A DNA stretch of 64,000 bases from Bog-473 sp963742035 (GCA_963742035.1 CAVUKH010000002.1:62001-126000), one strand, 5' to 3'. Positions 49,882-59,936 are shown, counted from the stretch's first letter. A program made the numbers and translations. Notes: generated by a model from the letters alone, not told the origin.

Positions 49882-50560
49882 CTACCGGGGGGCGAGCCGC
49901 TCCATGAGTTGGTCGATGTAGGTCTCCATCGCCTGGCCGAAATCGACCCGCTCCGGGTCGGTCATCCACTGATACTCGAGCCCCATGATGATGGCAATGA
50001 CCTCGAGGGCCACGGCGTCGACGTCCACGTCCGGAGCGCACACGGCCCTCCGCCTTCTCGTCGTGCAGCAGGGCGCGCACGAACTCGCGTGCCAGCTCGT
50101 ACCGCTCGACGAAGAAGTCGTGGAGCGGGTCGTCGTCATCGAAGCTCTCGGCCCCGAGCACGAGGTAGAGCCGGGTGAGGATGGCCGTCTCCACGTTGTA
50201 GCGGCCCAGGTCGCGCAGACTCGACAGCGTGAGTGCCAGCGGGAACTCCCGCTCGGGATCGATTGACTCCATTCGGTCCCGCTCGGCGACGACTTCCCGC
50301 AGCAGGCGTTCCTTCGTGCCGAAGTAGTACAGGAGCCCCGTCGCAGTCATGCCGACCCGATCGGCCAGCGCGGCCACGCCGGTGCCGCGGTAGCCCTTCG
50401 AGGCGAAGAGCTCCACCGCGGCATCGATGATCTGCTGCCGGCGCAGGTCGCCCCTGGGCTGCCGGTTGTGCTCGTCGGCACCGGCGTTCTCTCCGTATGG
50501 CGCGCCGCGCCGGCGGCGGGAGAGCGGTCGTTCCTGCGGATCCTCCGCCCGGCTGGCCAT
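49882..50560 (-). CDS. TetR-family regulator, one frameshift
   Basis: The ATG at 50560 (MASRAEDPQERPLSRRRRG) gives a 40-residue charged extension before the HTH: LRRQQIIDAAVELFASKGYRGTGVAALADRVGMTATGLLYYFGTKERLLREVV. Near 50042 the frame changes and the natural end is DVDAVALEVIAIIMGLEYQWMTDPERVDFGQAMETYIDQLMERLAPR. Repaired length is about 225 residues. It is divergent from the broken glycosidase, and about 270 bases separate the starts, including an AT-rich patch at 50768-50815 but no clear palindrome. It may control the glycosidase or the crotonase gene that follows it. Confidence 0.8.
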
Positions 50561-50833
50561 GCGGTCATTGGACCCGGACTCGCCTCGCGGCGTCAAAAGC
50601 CCCCCGGATCCATGTGGTCGGCATCGGTGGGGTCGACAGCGCGCGAAGCCCAGGTCAGATGCCTCGGGACGCCGCGGAGCGCCCGACGGCACGGCGGCGA
50701 CCATGGGGCGTAGCGTCACGTGGCTCCTCCGACGTTGGACCGGTCGGTACCCTTGCGGCGGGCCGGAATATTTCTTATAGTCCTCAAAAATCACATTCTC
50801 GCCAAATCAGAGTGCGGGTACGGGGGCAGTGAA

Positions 50834-53420
50834 TTGACGGATGTCAAAGCGTTGGTTGATGCGCTGACGCTTGAGGAGAAGGCAGCTCTCACTTCGGGAG
50901 AGGACCTGCTCTCCACCGTTGCCGTCGAACGGCTCGGCATTCCGAAGGTGCACGTGACCGACGGTCCGAACGGAGCCAGGGGAAATTCGCTTCCCGGGAA
51001 TGGGGGGCGCGCCCGTCCACCTGCATCCCCTGCGGATCGGCCCTCGGGGCAACCTGGAACCCTGGGCTCGTCGAGGCACTGGGCGCTCTCGTCGGGAGGG
51101 AGGCGCGCGACCGTGGCTGCCGTGGGCTGCTCGCGCCGACGGTCAACCTGCACCGGTCACCGCTCGCCGGACGCAACTTCGAGTGCTACTCCGAGGATCC
51201 GCTCTTGTCCGGGCGCCTTGCTGCTGGCTACGTGCGAGGCGTCCAGTCCGAAGGCGTCTTCGCCACCGTGAAGCATTTCGTCGGCAACGACGCCGAGTTC
51301 GAGCGGACGTCCATCAGCTCGGTCATTGACGAGCGCTCGCTCCGTGAGCTCTATCTCGTTCCCTTCGAGATCGCTGTCAACGAGGGTGGGGCACTCGCCA
51401 TCATGACGTCCTACAACCGACTGAACGGGCGGTGGCTGACCCAGCAGCCGAGCATTCCTCCTCGACATCCTGCGCGACGAGTGGGGCTTTAAGGCCTGGT
51501 GATGACCGACTGGTTCGCCGTGACCGAGACGAAGGTGTCACTCGGAGCCGGGCTCGATCTCGAGATGCCGGGCCCGGCCCGTCAGCTCGGATCGACCGTG
51601 GTGGAGGCCGTGAAGAACGGCGACGTCGACGAAGCCGACCTCGACGCCGCCGTCGGCCGACTGCTCAGCGGGCTCGACCAGATCGGGGCGCTGGACGGAC
51701 CGGCGCCGGCGCCCGAGCCGAAGGCGCCCACCGCCGGCGATGTCGGCTCTGCTCCGTCGTGCGGTCGCCGAGGCGACGGTCTTGCTATCAATGATGGCGT
51801 CCTGCCGCTCGCGCTCGCGTCGGCCGAGCCAGATCGCTCTGGTGGGTGCACCCGCGCTGACGCCCACCATCATGGGAGGCGGGTCCGCCCAGGTGACGCC
51901 GCACCACACGGCGAACGTGGTCGAGGGCTTCCGGACGCACTCGGGACCGCACCGTGCCGTCGTCTACGAGCGAGGTTGCGAGCCCACGGTGTCCCCGACG
52001 GTCGTGGGCGGTCCGGTCCTCCGTGCGCCGGACGGCTTCGTGGCCGACACCTATGCCGGCCTGGCGTGCGAGGGCCCCGTGACCGAGACCCAGCAACTCG
52101 AGCAGCTACGGATGATGAAGATCGGCTTGAGCTTCGGGCCTTCGAGCGGTGACTGGTCCATGCGGGTCGCCGGGAGCGTCGATCCCGGAGGAGACCGGTA
52201 TCTTTCAGCTGGCGCTTGCCCAGGCTGGTCTGGCCCGGCTCCTGCTGAACGACGAGGTCGTTCTGGACGGGTTCACCAACCGCCCCCCTCCCGGCGGCAA
52301 CGACTTCTTCGGCCAGGCCAGCCAGGACCTCGTCGCCGACGTCCATTTCGAGAAGGGCGTGCCCGTCGACATGGTCGTGGAGTACGCCTGCACGAGACGA
52401 GCCTTGCCGGATTCCGGGTGGGCTTCCGGACGTCAGGACGAGCGATGCACTGCTGGAGCGAGCGGTGACTGCTGCGGCTGCGGCGGACGTCGCCATCGTC
52501 TGTGTCGGGACGACTGCGGAGAGCGGAGACGGAGGGGCGGGACCGCGCCACCATCGGTCCTGCCCGGGACGCCAGGCCGAGTTGGTGCGGCGAGTCGCCG
52601 CCGCCAACGAGCCGCACTGTCGTCGTGGTCAATGCCGCGGCACCCGTCGAGATGGAGTGGGCGGAGCGACGTGGCCGCCGTGCTGCAGTGCTGGTTCGGT
52701 GGCCAGGAGATGGCGGCGGGGCTGGCGGACGTGCTCGTCGGCGCGGCCGAGCCCGGCGGGCGGCTGCCCACCACGCTGCCGATGCGACTGGAGCACGCAC
52801 CCTCGCACGCCAACTTCCCCGGCGAGAACGGTGAGCTGCGCTACGGCGAAGGTCTGTTCATGGGGTACCGGGGGTACGAGCACAGTGCCATCACGCCGCG
52901 TTTCGCGTTCGGGCACGGCCTCAGCTATACGTCCTTCGATCTGGGCGAGCCGACGTTGTCGACGGTGACCCACCGGACTGGCGGGAACGGTCTCGGTGAG
53001 CGTTCCAGTGACGAATGTCGGGAGCCGCGCCGGCTCCGAGGTCGTGCAGTGTTACGTCGGGCCGGAATCGCCGCGTTTGGCCCGTCCGCCCAAGGAGCTG
53101 AAGGCCTTCGGCAAGGTCTCGCTCGAGCCAGGCGAGACCGCCGTCGTGGAGTTCGTGCTCGACCACCGCGCGTTCGCCTATTGGGACCCGGGTCAGGACG
53201 ACTGGAATGACGTCCAGGCCTTCTCCCCGAGATGTTCAGTCTTTCTCGCTCCTCCGGCGCCGCGCCGTGAAGCGAGGGATGGCAGGTCGACGCCGGTTCC
53301 TACGAAATTCTCATCGGGCGTTCGTCCGAACTGACATCGCACACAGCCGCACCATTCAGGTACCCGACCTCGCGAGCGGGAGTTAAGGAGCAATCATGTC
53401 GCACAACATCCAATCCGTAG
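50834..53420 (+). pseudogene. Glycoside hydrolase family 3 gene with at least ten frame changes
   Basis: Ordered GH3 pieces are spread over all three frames: LTDVKALVDALTLEEKAALTSG from TTG 50834; RNFECYSEDPLLSGRLAAGYVRG; FATVKHFVGNDAEFER; GGALAIMTSYNRLNG; then VMTDWFAVTETKVSLGAGLDLEMPG (nucleophile Asp in TDW); AINDGVLPLALA; IALVGAPAL; a PA14-like insert (LALAQAGLARLLLNDEVVLDGF); DVAIVCVGTTAE; CWFGGQEMAAGLADVLVG; FAFGHGLSYTSFDLG; and a fibronectin-like end (VTNVGSRAGSEVVQCYVGP). No export signal is seen. Repaired it would be a cytoplasmic beta-glucosidase of about 830 residues. The break density is far above any other gene here, so real decay or very poor sequence. Confidence 0.8.
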
Positions 53421-53476
53421 GGGGACGAGCAGGGAGAGAGCCCCGACAGGGGCGGCTCTCCCGAAAAGGAGGGACC

Positions 53477-54755
53477 ATGGGCACCCGAACATCCATCTGG
53501 GCCGCGAGCAGCGGCCCTCGCCACAATGCTGGGATCGACGCTGATCTTCAGTCCGGCGGCCGGGGCTGCGAGCCCGGCCGATCAGGGCGTGACGGCCACG
53601 ACGATCAGCGTCGGCTTGCCATACGTGAACTTCGAGGCCCTGAAGAGCCTCGGGGTCACGATCAACGATGGCAATTATCCGGACGCGTACCAGTCGGTTG
53701 TCAACGGCATCAACAAGCAGGGGGGGATCAACGGCCGCAAGCTCGTGTTGCACACCGTGGAAATGAACCCATCAGTGCCGGCCGACGCAACGTCGTCGTG
53801 CACCCAGCTCACCGAAGACGACCACGTCTTCGTCGCCATTTCGCCCGTGTTCCCTGCCTGTTACCAGCAGACGCACGACACCTCCGTGATCGCGGGATCG
53901 CTGCCGGAACCGCTGACGGGCACGTACGGGCAGGACTTCACGCTCTCCCCTCCCTCGGCGAATTTCGACCCACTTCAGCTTGCCGCCTTCAAGAAGGCCG
54001 GCGACTTCAAGGGGAAGAAGGTGGCGATCTTCTACGGGGCCGATTCGGATGCTCCTGAGGTAAAGGTCGTGCAAAACGCCCTCAAGAAGTTGGGTGTTCC
54101 CGTTGCGCTGACGGCAGAGGACAGCGTGCAAGCGACGGACGCGGTCGCCTCCGACCAGGAAACCCAGTCGATCGCTCAGCGCTTCCAGAGCGCGGGAGTC
54201 AACGTCGTGATCGGCGTCGGTGGCTCGGGTTCGACGACCTGGCCCCGGGCGCAACTGGACAACCAGAGCACCTACAAGCCCACGTTCATCGCCACGAGCC
54301 AGTCGTCCCTCCTCTCGTACGTGGAGTCCACCAAGGGTGCCAACCCCTACCTGAAGTACACAGTGTCAGCGCTTGCCACGCCGTCGACCTACCAGCAGTG
54401 GAAGGACCCGGCGGTTCAGAAGTGCGCTACCGCCTACCACAAGGCTTACCCGTCCGACCCGATGACGCCGCCGGTCAACCCCAGCAGTCCGGGAGCGGGC
54501 AACACGACGGATACCTCCTACGAGGCGGTCCTGCAGGCCTGCCAGTACCTGGGCTTGTTCGATGACATCGCCACCAAGGCGGGGAAGAACCTGACAACAG
54601 CGAGCTTCACCAAGGCCGGGTATGCGCTGAAGGGTGCTGCTATTCCCGGCATCGGTGTGGTCTCCTTCGGCCCCAACCAGCCGTACGCCACGGGCCCGGT
54701 GACCATCTACAAGTACAGCCCTTCGAGCGAGACGCTCGTTCCTGCGTCAAGCTAG
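53477..54755 (+). CDS. Branched-chain-amino-acid-type ABC substrate-binding protein (LivK-like), one frameshift
   Basis: Secreted type I periplasmic binding protein. ATG 53477 has AGGAGGG before it and starts a signal peptide (MGTRTSIWA...), but a one-base shift near 53505 is needed to join ALATMLGSTLIFSPAAGAAS and the mature protein. Mature features: ATTISVGLPYVNFEALKSLG, AYQSVVNGINKQGGINGRKL, ATSSCTQLTEDDHVFVAISP, GKKVAIFYGADSDAPEV and DTSYEAVLQACQYLG. It is the first gene of a three-gene importer operon with the fusions at 54856 and 57087. A hairpin after its stop may set its expression above the membrane parts. Ligand unknown; LivK relatives bind amino acids, amides or aromatic acids. Confidence 0.85.
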
Positions 54756-54771
54756 GCGTCGTGACCCTGAT

Positions 54772-54828
54772 CGGCCCTCCCCCCGCCCGTAGTCGCACCA
54801 TGTGTGTCGGCGCTCGGGGGAGGGGCCG
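54772..54828 (+). promoter_or_regulatory. GC-rich hairpin between binding-protein and transporter genes
   Basis: CGGCCCTCCCCCC (54772-54784) can pair with GGGGGAGGGGCCG (54816-54828), with one small bulge and a loop of about 31 bases. It begins 17 bases after the binding-protein stop and ends 28 bases before the fusion-gene start. No T-run follows, so it is more like an mRNA-stabilising or attenuating hairpin, as is common after binding-protein genes, than a simple terminator. Confidence 0.45.
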
Positions 54829-54855
54829 GTGCAGGAGTAGGGGATCGGGCGGTCA

Positions 54856-57090
54856 ATGAGCGAACCGACCGTCCGAGGTCCAGCCGGTCCCGGCCCATCC
54901 GACGACATGAGCGCGGCGGACTTGGCCCACCTGGTCGTCGACTCGGCTGCCGAGCGGCAGTTGGCGGCCGAGTCGATGCCGGAGTTCCTGTTCCCCGAGG
55001 ACATGCTCCCGGGAGCGGGTGAGGACCAGATCTCGCTGCGGGAAGGGCTCCGCACTGCGGGCGCACGCGCCTTCATCGTCCTGGCCATCATCGTGACGTT
55101 GGACAACCTCCAGAGCTCCGGGCTCGCTGTCCTCGCTCCCAACATCCAATCGTCGTTCCACGTCTCGACCGGGGCCATCACCTTTGTGGCGGGCATCTCG
55201 GGAGGTTTCCTCGTCTTGGGCATTCTGCCGATGGGCTGGCTCGCAGACCGCTATCGGCGCCCGCCCATCATCGGCTGGGCGACCTTCGCCTTCGGGTTAA
55301 TGGTGGCCGCGACGGGGTTCGCCATGAACATCTTCGTGTTCTTCCTGGCCCGCCTCGGTGCCGGCATCTCGCAGTCGAGTACCAATAGCGTCCACGGGTC
55401 GTTGTTGGCGGATACCTATCCCATCAACGTGCGCGGCCGGATCTACGCAGCCATGGGCATGGGTCAGGGCCTGGCACTTGCGGCGAGTCCCCTCCTCGTG
55501 GGTCTCATCGCCACCGAGGTTGGAGGCCCCAACGGTTGGCGCTGGGCCTTCTACATCCTCGCCATTCCCACTCTGTTGGTGGCGATCTTCGCCTTCCGCA
55601 TTCCCGAGCCGCCCCGCGGGCAGTACGAGAAGAAGGACGTGCTCGGAGAGGTCCTCGGTGATACACCCCCTGCCGCACCCTCGTTCGAGGCGGCCTTCGA
55701 GCGGGTCATGCGTATCCGCACGATCAAGACGGTCCTCATCGCGTTCTCGGCCATCGGCTTCGGTCTCTTCACGGGACCCGTGCTGGGCAACTTGTATCTC
55801 AAGCAGCGGTTCGGGCTCGATGCATTCCAGCGCGGCATCATCGGCTCCATCGGCACCATCGGGGTGCTGATCACGCTGCCCCTCGTCGGGCGGTACTACG
55901 ACCGGCTCTACCGGAAGGATCCGGCGAAGGCCCTGTCGCTCATCGGCAAGGTCGTCCTGCCCGTCGCGGTCATCGTCCCCATTCAGTACTTCATGCCCAC
56001 TGCCGCCCTCTGGGCCGTCTTCAGCGTGCCCAGTGCCGTCCTTCTCCTGACCGGCTTCTCCATGATCGGTCCGGTACTCACCTCGGTGGCGCCGTACCGG
56101 CTGCGAGGCATGGTCGGCGCGGTCGGGGGCATTTACGTCTTCTTCATCGGGGCGACCGGCGGTGCCGTACTGGCGGCGCTCCTCGACAGCATTGTGGGCA
56201 TCCGGACGACTGTTCTGATCATCATGATCCCCTCGACGATCTTCGGGGCGATCATGATCATCCGCAGCGCCCACTTCATCCGCAACGACCTCTCCCTCGT
56301 GGTCGTGGAACTGCAGGAGGAGATGGAGGAGCACCGGCGCCAGGAGGCCGACCCCGAGTCGATCCCGGTCCTCCAGCTGAGCAACATCGACTTCAGCTAC
56401 GGCCATGTGCAGATCCTCTTCGGGGTCAACTTCGAAGTGAGGAAGGGGGAGGTGCTGGCGCTCTTGGGGACGAACGGCGCCGGGAAGTCGACGGCGCTCA
56501 ACGTGGCGTCGGGCCTGGAAGTCCCCGGGCGCGGCGTCGTACGTCTCAACGGCCGGGACATCACGTACACCACACCCGAACAGCGTTCCCGGCTCGGCAT
56601 CCATCTCCTGCAGGGTGGGAAGGGCATCTTCGGCCCGATGACGGTGGCGGAGAACCTCGAGATGGGTGGCTTCGTCTACCGTTCCGACAAGGACGAACTG
56701 CGCCGGCGGACCGATCGGGTTTACGAGCTCTTTCCTGCCCTAAGGGATCGGCGCAGCGAACGGGCCGATGCGCTGTCGGGTGGCCAGCAACAAATGCTCG
56801 CGTTGGCCATCGCCATGCTGCACGATCCGGCGGTCCTCATGATCGACGAGCTCTCGCTCGGCCTGGCCCCGATCATCGTCCAGGACCTCATCGAAGTCGT
56901 CGACGGTCTGAAAGCGGCCGGAGAGACGCTCATCATCGTCGAGCAGTCGCTGAACGTGGCGGCAGCAATCGCCGACCGGGCCGTCTTCCTCGAGAAGGGC
57001 CGGGTGCGCTTCGAAGGCCAGATCCGGGACCTGATGGAGCGGGACGACCTGGCGCGGGCCGTGTTCCTCGGGGGCCGGGAGGCCGAGTGA
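54856..57090 (+). CDS. Fusion of an MFS transporter with a LivF-type ABC ATPase, 744 aa
   Basis: Residues 1-65 are a hydrophilic extension. About 70-490 form an MFS domain with twelve predicted membrane helices; the loop 2-3 motif is GWLADRYRR (127-135) and the helix-4/5 motif includes LADTYPINVRGR. Residues about 512-744 are an ABC ATPase: VLQLSNIDFSYGHVQILFGV, Walker A GTNGAGKST (538-546), signature LSGGQQQ (640-646), Walker B VLMIDE (660-665), and VEQSLNVAAAIADR. The ATPase is LivF-like (short, LGLAPIIV). ATG 54856 fits, though the RBS is weak. The frame is continuous with no shift, so the fusion is real here. It overlaps the LivHMG fusion by four bases (ATGA). MFS energy coupling with ABC import in one chain is unusual. 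Confidence 0.92.
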   Translation: MSEPTVRGPAGPGPSDDMSAADLAHLVVDSAAERQLAAESMPEFLFPEDMLPGAGEDQISLREGLRTAGARAFIVLAIIVTLDNLQSSGLAVLAPNIQSSFHVSTGAITFVAGISGGFLVLGILPMGWLADRYRRPPIIGWATFAFGLMVAATGFAMNIFVFFLARLGAGISQSSTNSVHGSLLADTYPINVRGRIYAAMGMGQGLALAASPLLVGLIATEVGGPNGWRWAFYILAIPTLLVAIFAFRIPEPPRGQYEKKDVLGEVLGDTPPAAPSFEAAFERVMRIRTIKTVLIAFSAIGFGLFTGPVLGNLYLKQRFGLDAFQRGIIGSIGTIGVLITLPLVGRYYDRLYRKDPAKALSLIGKVVLPVAVIVPIQYFMPTAALWAVFSVPSAVLLLTGFSMIGPVLTSVAPYRLRGMVGAVGGIYVFFIGATGGAVLAALLDSIVGIRTTVLIIMIPSTIFGAIMIIRSAHFIRNDLSLVVVELQEEMEEHRRQEADPESIPVLQLSNIDFSYGHVQILFGVNFEVRKGEVLALLGTNGAGKSTALNVASGLEVPGRGVVRLNGRDITYTTPEQRSRLGIHLLQGGKGIFGPMTVAENLEMGGFVYRSDKDELRRRTDRVYELFPALRDRRSERADALSGGQQQMLALAIAMLHDPAVLMIDELSLGLAPIIVQDLIEVVDGLKAAGETLIIVEQSLNVAAAIADRAVFLEKGRVRFEGQIRDLMERDDLARAVFLGGREAE

Positions 57091-59936
57091 TGCTGGCGGT
57101 CACCTGGTTGAACAGCCAGATCATCTTCGACGGCATCGTCCAGGGGCTCGGCATTGCCGTCATCGCCGTGGGCGTGGTGCTGGTCTACCGGGCCACCCGG
57201 ATCATCAACTTCGCCGTCGGCAACATGGGCGTCGTGGGTGCCGCGGTCCTGTCGCTGCTCGTCGTGCAGTATCACGTGCCGTTCTGGGTGGGTCTTGCGG
57301 CCGCCCTGGTTCTGGGCCTTGCCTTCGGGGCCGTCGTCGACCTGGCCATCATCCGTCGGCTGCGAAAGTCGCCTCGCGTCGTCGTCCTCGTCGCGACCAT
57401 CGGCGTGTCGCAGCTGGCCTTGGCGATCGCCATCAAGATCCCGACGCCGACCGAAGTCACCACCCATTTTCCGAGCGCGATCAACGGAACCTGGACGGTG
57501 GCCGGCGTCACCGTTCGCGGCTCGGACCTGTCGATCCTGATCATTGTGCCGATCACGCTCATCGCACTGACGTGGTTCCTCGACCGCACGACGCTCGGCC
57601 GGACCGTGAAGGCCTGCTCCAGCAATCCACGGCTCGCTCGCTTGTCCGGCATCAGCCCGAAGATGGTCTCGACGTTGGTCTGGGCCCTGGCGGCGGCCCT
57701 GTCCACGCTTTCGGTGATCCTCATCGCCGGTCAGAGCGGCGCCGCCGGCGACCTGACAACCCTCGGTCCACAGACCCTGTCGCTGGCTCTGGTGGCCGCC
57801 GTCATCGGCGGCATGACCTCCTTCAGCCGCACCATCGTCGCCAGTGTCGCCATCGGCGTGCTGCAGAGCATCGTGAACTTCAACTACATCGACTCGCCCG
57901 GGCTCATCAATGTGCTGCTGTTGATCATTGTGGTGGTGGCGGTGCTCTTCAACCGGGAGCGCATCGACGAGAGCGAGGTGTTCGCGTTCACACCCAGGGC
58001 CCGCCCGATCCCCGTGCGTCTGCAATCCTCCCGCTGGGCCCGCAACATCAACAAGAGCGGGATCCTCCTTCTCGGCGCGGTCGCCATCGTTCTCCCGCTG
58101 ATCTTCACCCAACCCTCGACCCAGCAGACCTTCACCGAAATACTGGCCTTCGCCATCTGTGCCACCTCGCTGACCGTCCTCACCGGCTGGTTGGGCCAGC
58201 TGTCGCTCGGTCAGATGGCCTTCGCAGGTCTCGGGGCGCTCTTTGCCGCCCGTTTGGTCGAGGGGGGTGTGCCTTTTTGGCTCGCCATTGTCGCCACCAC
58301 CGCCGGCTCGGCCGTCCTCGCCATGATCCTCGGGCTCAGCTCGTTGCGGGTCAAAGGCCTCTACCTCGCCGTCGTCACGTTCGTCTTTGCCCTGGCGGCG
58401 CAGCAGTACTTCTTCAGTCTCGGGATTTTGAGCGGCGGCTCATCGGATGGGTCAGACCTCCCGTTCGTCCCGGGCAAGCTCTTCTCATTGTCCTTCCCGG
58501 GCCAGCGCACGTATTACTACGTGGTCCTCGTGATTCTGGCCGTGGTCCTTTTGATCGCCAACCGGTTCAGGGACAGTGGCATCGGACGCTCCATCATGGC
58601 GGTGCGTGACAACGAGAATGCCGCCTCCGCCTACCGGGTGCGGCCGGTCTGGGAGAAGATCCGCGCCTTTGCCATTGCGGGAGCGTTGGCAGGGATGGGT
58701 GGCGCACTGTTGAGTGGCGCCTACTCAAACGTCGCGTTCGGCGGACCGGGCAGCTTCTTCATCGTAGACATCTCCTTGAGCCTCGTGGCCATGGTGGTGA
58801 TCGGTGGGATGGGTTCGGTCACGGCAGCGGTCATCGGCGCCATCTGGGTGATCGGGATTCCCGCCCTCGCTCCGAACAACCAGGTTCTCGGGTTGCTCAC
58901 GTCGAGTATCGGGCTGCTGGCGGTCCTGCTCTACTTCCCCCGCGGGCTCATGCAGGTCGCCTACGACGCGCGTGACGCCGTGCTGAACTGGGCCGACCGG
59001 CGATTCGGCAAGGACGTCGTCCCGCAGGCGCAGAAGACGCCCGCCAAGGCGGCTCTACCGGAGCCCGAACACCGCGAGGCTGGCGTCCCGACACTGGCCG
59101 TCACCGATCTCACGGTGACCTTCGGCGGGAACACTGCGGTCGACGACGCCACCGTCAATGTGAGCGAACGCGAAATCGTCGGTCTCATCGGGAGCAACGG
59201 GGCCGGCAAGTCGACCCTGATGAACGCGATCGGTGGCTTCGTCCCGGCGTCGGGATCCGTGCGACTCGGTGACGAGGAGATCGGCGGACGAGCGCCCGCC
59301 TACCGGGCCGGCCTGGGTCTGGGCCGGACCTTCCAGTCGGCGACCTTGTTCCCCGAGTTGACGGTGACCCAGACGCTGCTGGTGGCACTCGAGGGGAAGA
59401 ACGAGACAGGCATGCTCTCCACTGCGCTCGCCCTGCCGCCGGCCACACGGCGGAGCCGGCACGACCGCGCCGCCGTCGGCGACCTCGTCGATCTCCTCGG
59501 CCTGGGGTCGTATCGGGATCACTACATCGCCGATCTCTCGACCGGGACCAGGCGGGTTGTCGAGCTGGCGGGCCTGCTGGCGCTCGACGCCAAGGTGCTT
59601 TGCCTCGACGAGCCCACCGCCGGCCTCGCGCAACGGGAGACGGAGGCGTTCGGTCCGCTGATCGTGACCGTGCGGCGGCAGCTCGACGCCTCGGTCCTCC
59701 TCATTGAGCACGACATGCCGCTCATCATGGGCATCAGCGATCGGGTCTACTGCCTCGAGGCGGGGACGGTCATCGCCGAGGGCTCACCAGCGGACGTACG
59801 CGACAACCCCCGGGTAGTTGCGAGCTATCTCGGCACCGATGAGCGGGCCATCAATCGCAGCGGTATCGACGGGGAAACGAGCGCTGCCGCCACGACCCCA
59901 AGGGCGGCGCTGCGGACGGAGCCCAACCCGGCGTGA
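57087..59936 (+). CDS. LivH-LivM-LivG fusion: both permeases and the second ATPase of an ABC importer, 949 aa
   Basis: Residues 1-300 are a LivH permease (RATRIINFAVGNMGVVGAAV near 34-53, RTVKACSSNPRLARLSGI near 173-190). About 325-640 are LivM (TGWLGQLSLGQMAFAGLGALF, RSIMAVRDNENAASAYRV, AGALAGMGGALLSGAYSNV). About 675-920 are LivG: Walker A GSNGAGKST (702-710), signature LSTGTRR (817-823, degenerate against LSGGQ), Walker B VLCLDEPTAG (837-846) and LLIEHDM. A short Ala/Thr-rich tail ends the chain. Start ATG overlaps the upstream stop. Together with the LivF domain of the preceding protein, it completes an ABC importer from two polypeptides. No frameshift in 2.85 kb. Confidence 0.92.
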   Translation: MMLAVTWLNSQIIFDGIVQGLGIAVIAVGVVLVYRATRIINFAVGNMGVVGAAVLSLLVVQYHVPFWVGLAAALVLGLAFGAVVDLAIIRRLRKSPRVVVLVATIGVSQLALAIAIKIPTPTEVTTHFPSAINGTWTVAGVTVRGSDLSILIIVPITLIALTWFLDRTTLGRTVKACSSNPRLARLSGISPKMVSTLVWALAAALSTLSVILIAGQSGAAGDLTTLGPQTLSLALVAAVIGGMTSFSRTIVASVAIGVLQSIVNFNYIDSPGLINVLLLIIVVVAVLFNRERIDESEVFAFTPRARPIPVRLQSSRWARNINKSGILLLGAVAIVLPLIFTQPSTQQTFTEILAFAICATSLTVLTGWLGQLSLGQMAFAGLGALFAARLVEGGVPFWLAIVATTAGSAVLAMILGLSSLRVKGLYLAVVTFVFALAAQQYFFSLGILSGGSSDGSDLPFVPGKLFSLSFPGQRTYYYVVLVILAVVLLIANRFRDSGIGRSIMAVRDNENAASAYRVRPVWEKIRAFAIAGALAGMGGALLSGAYSNVAFGGPGSFFIVDISLSLVAMVVIGGMGSVTAAVIGAIWVIGIPALAPNNQVLGLLTSSIGLLAVLLYFPRGLMQVAYDARDAVLNWADRRFGKDVVPQAQKTPAKAALPEPEHREAGVPTLAVTDLTVTFGGNTAVDDATVNVSEREIVGLIGSNGAGKSTLMNAIGGFVPASGSVRLGDEEIGGRAPAYRAGLGLGRTFQSATLFPELTVTQTLLVALEGKNETGMLSTALALPPATRRSRHDRAAVGDLVDLLGLGSYRDHYIADLSTGTRRVVELAGLLALDAKVLCLDEPTAGLAQRETEAFGPLIVTVRRQLDASVLLIEHDMPLIMGISDRVYCLEAGTVIAEGSPADVRDNPRVVASYLGTDERAINRSGIDGETSAAATTPRAALRTEPNPA

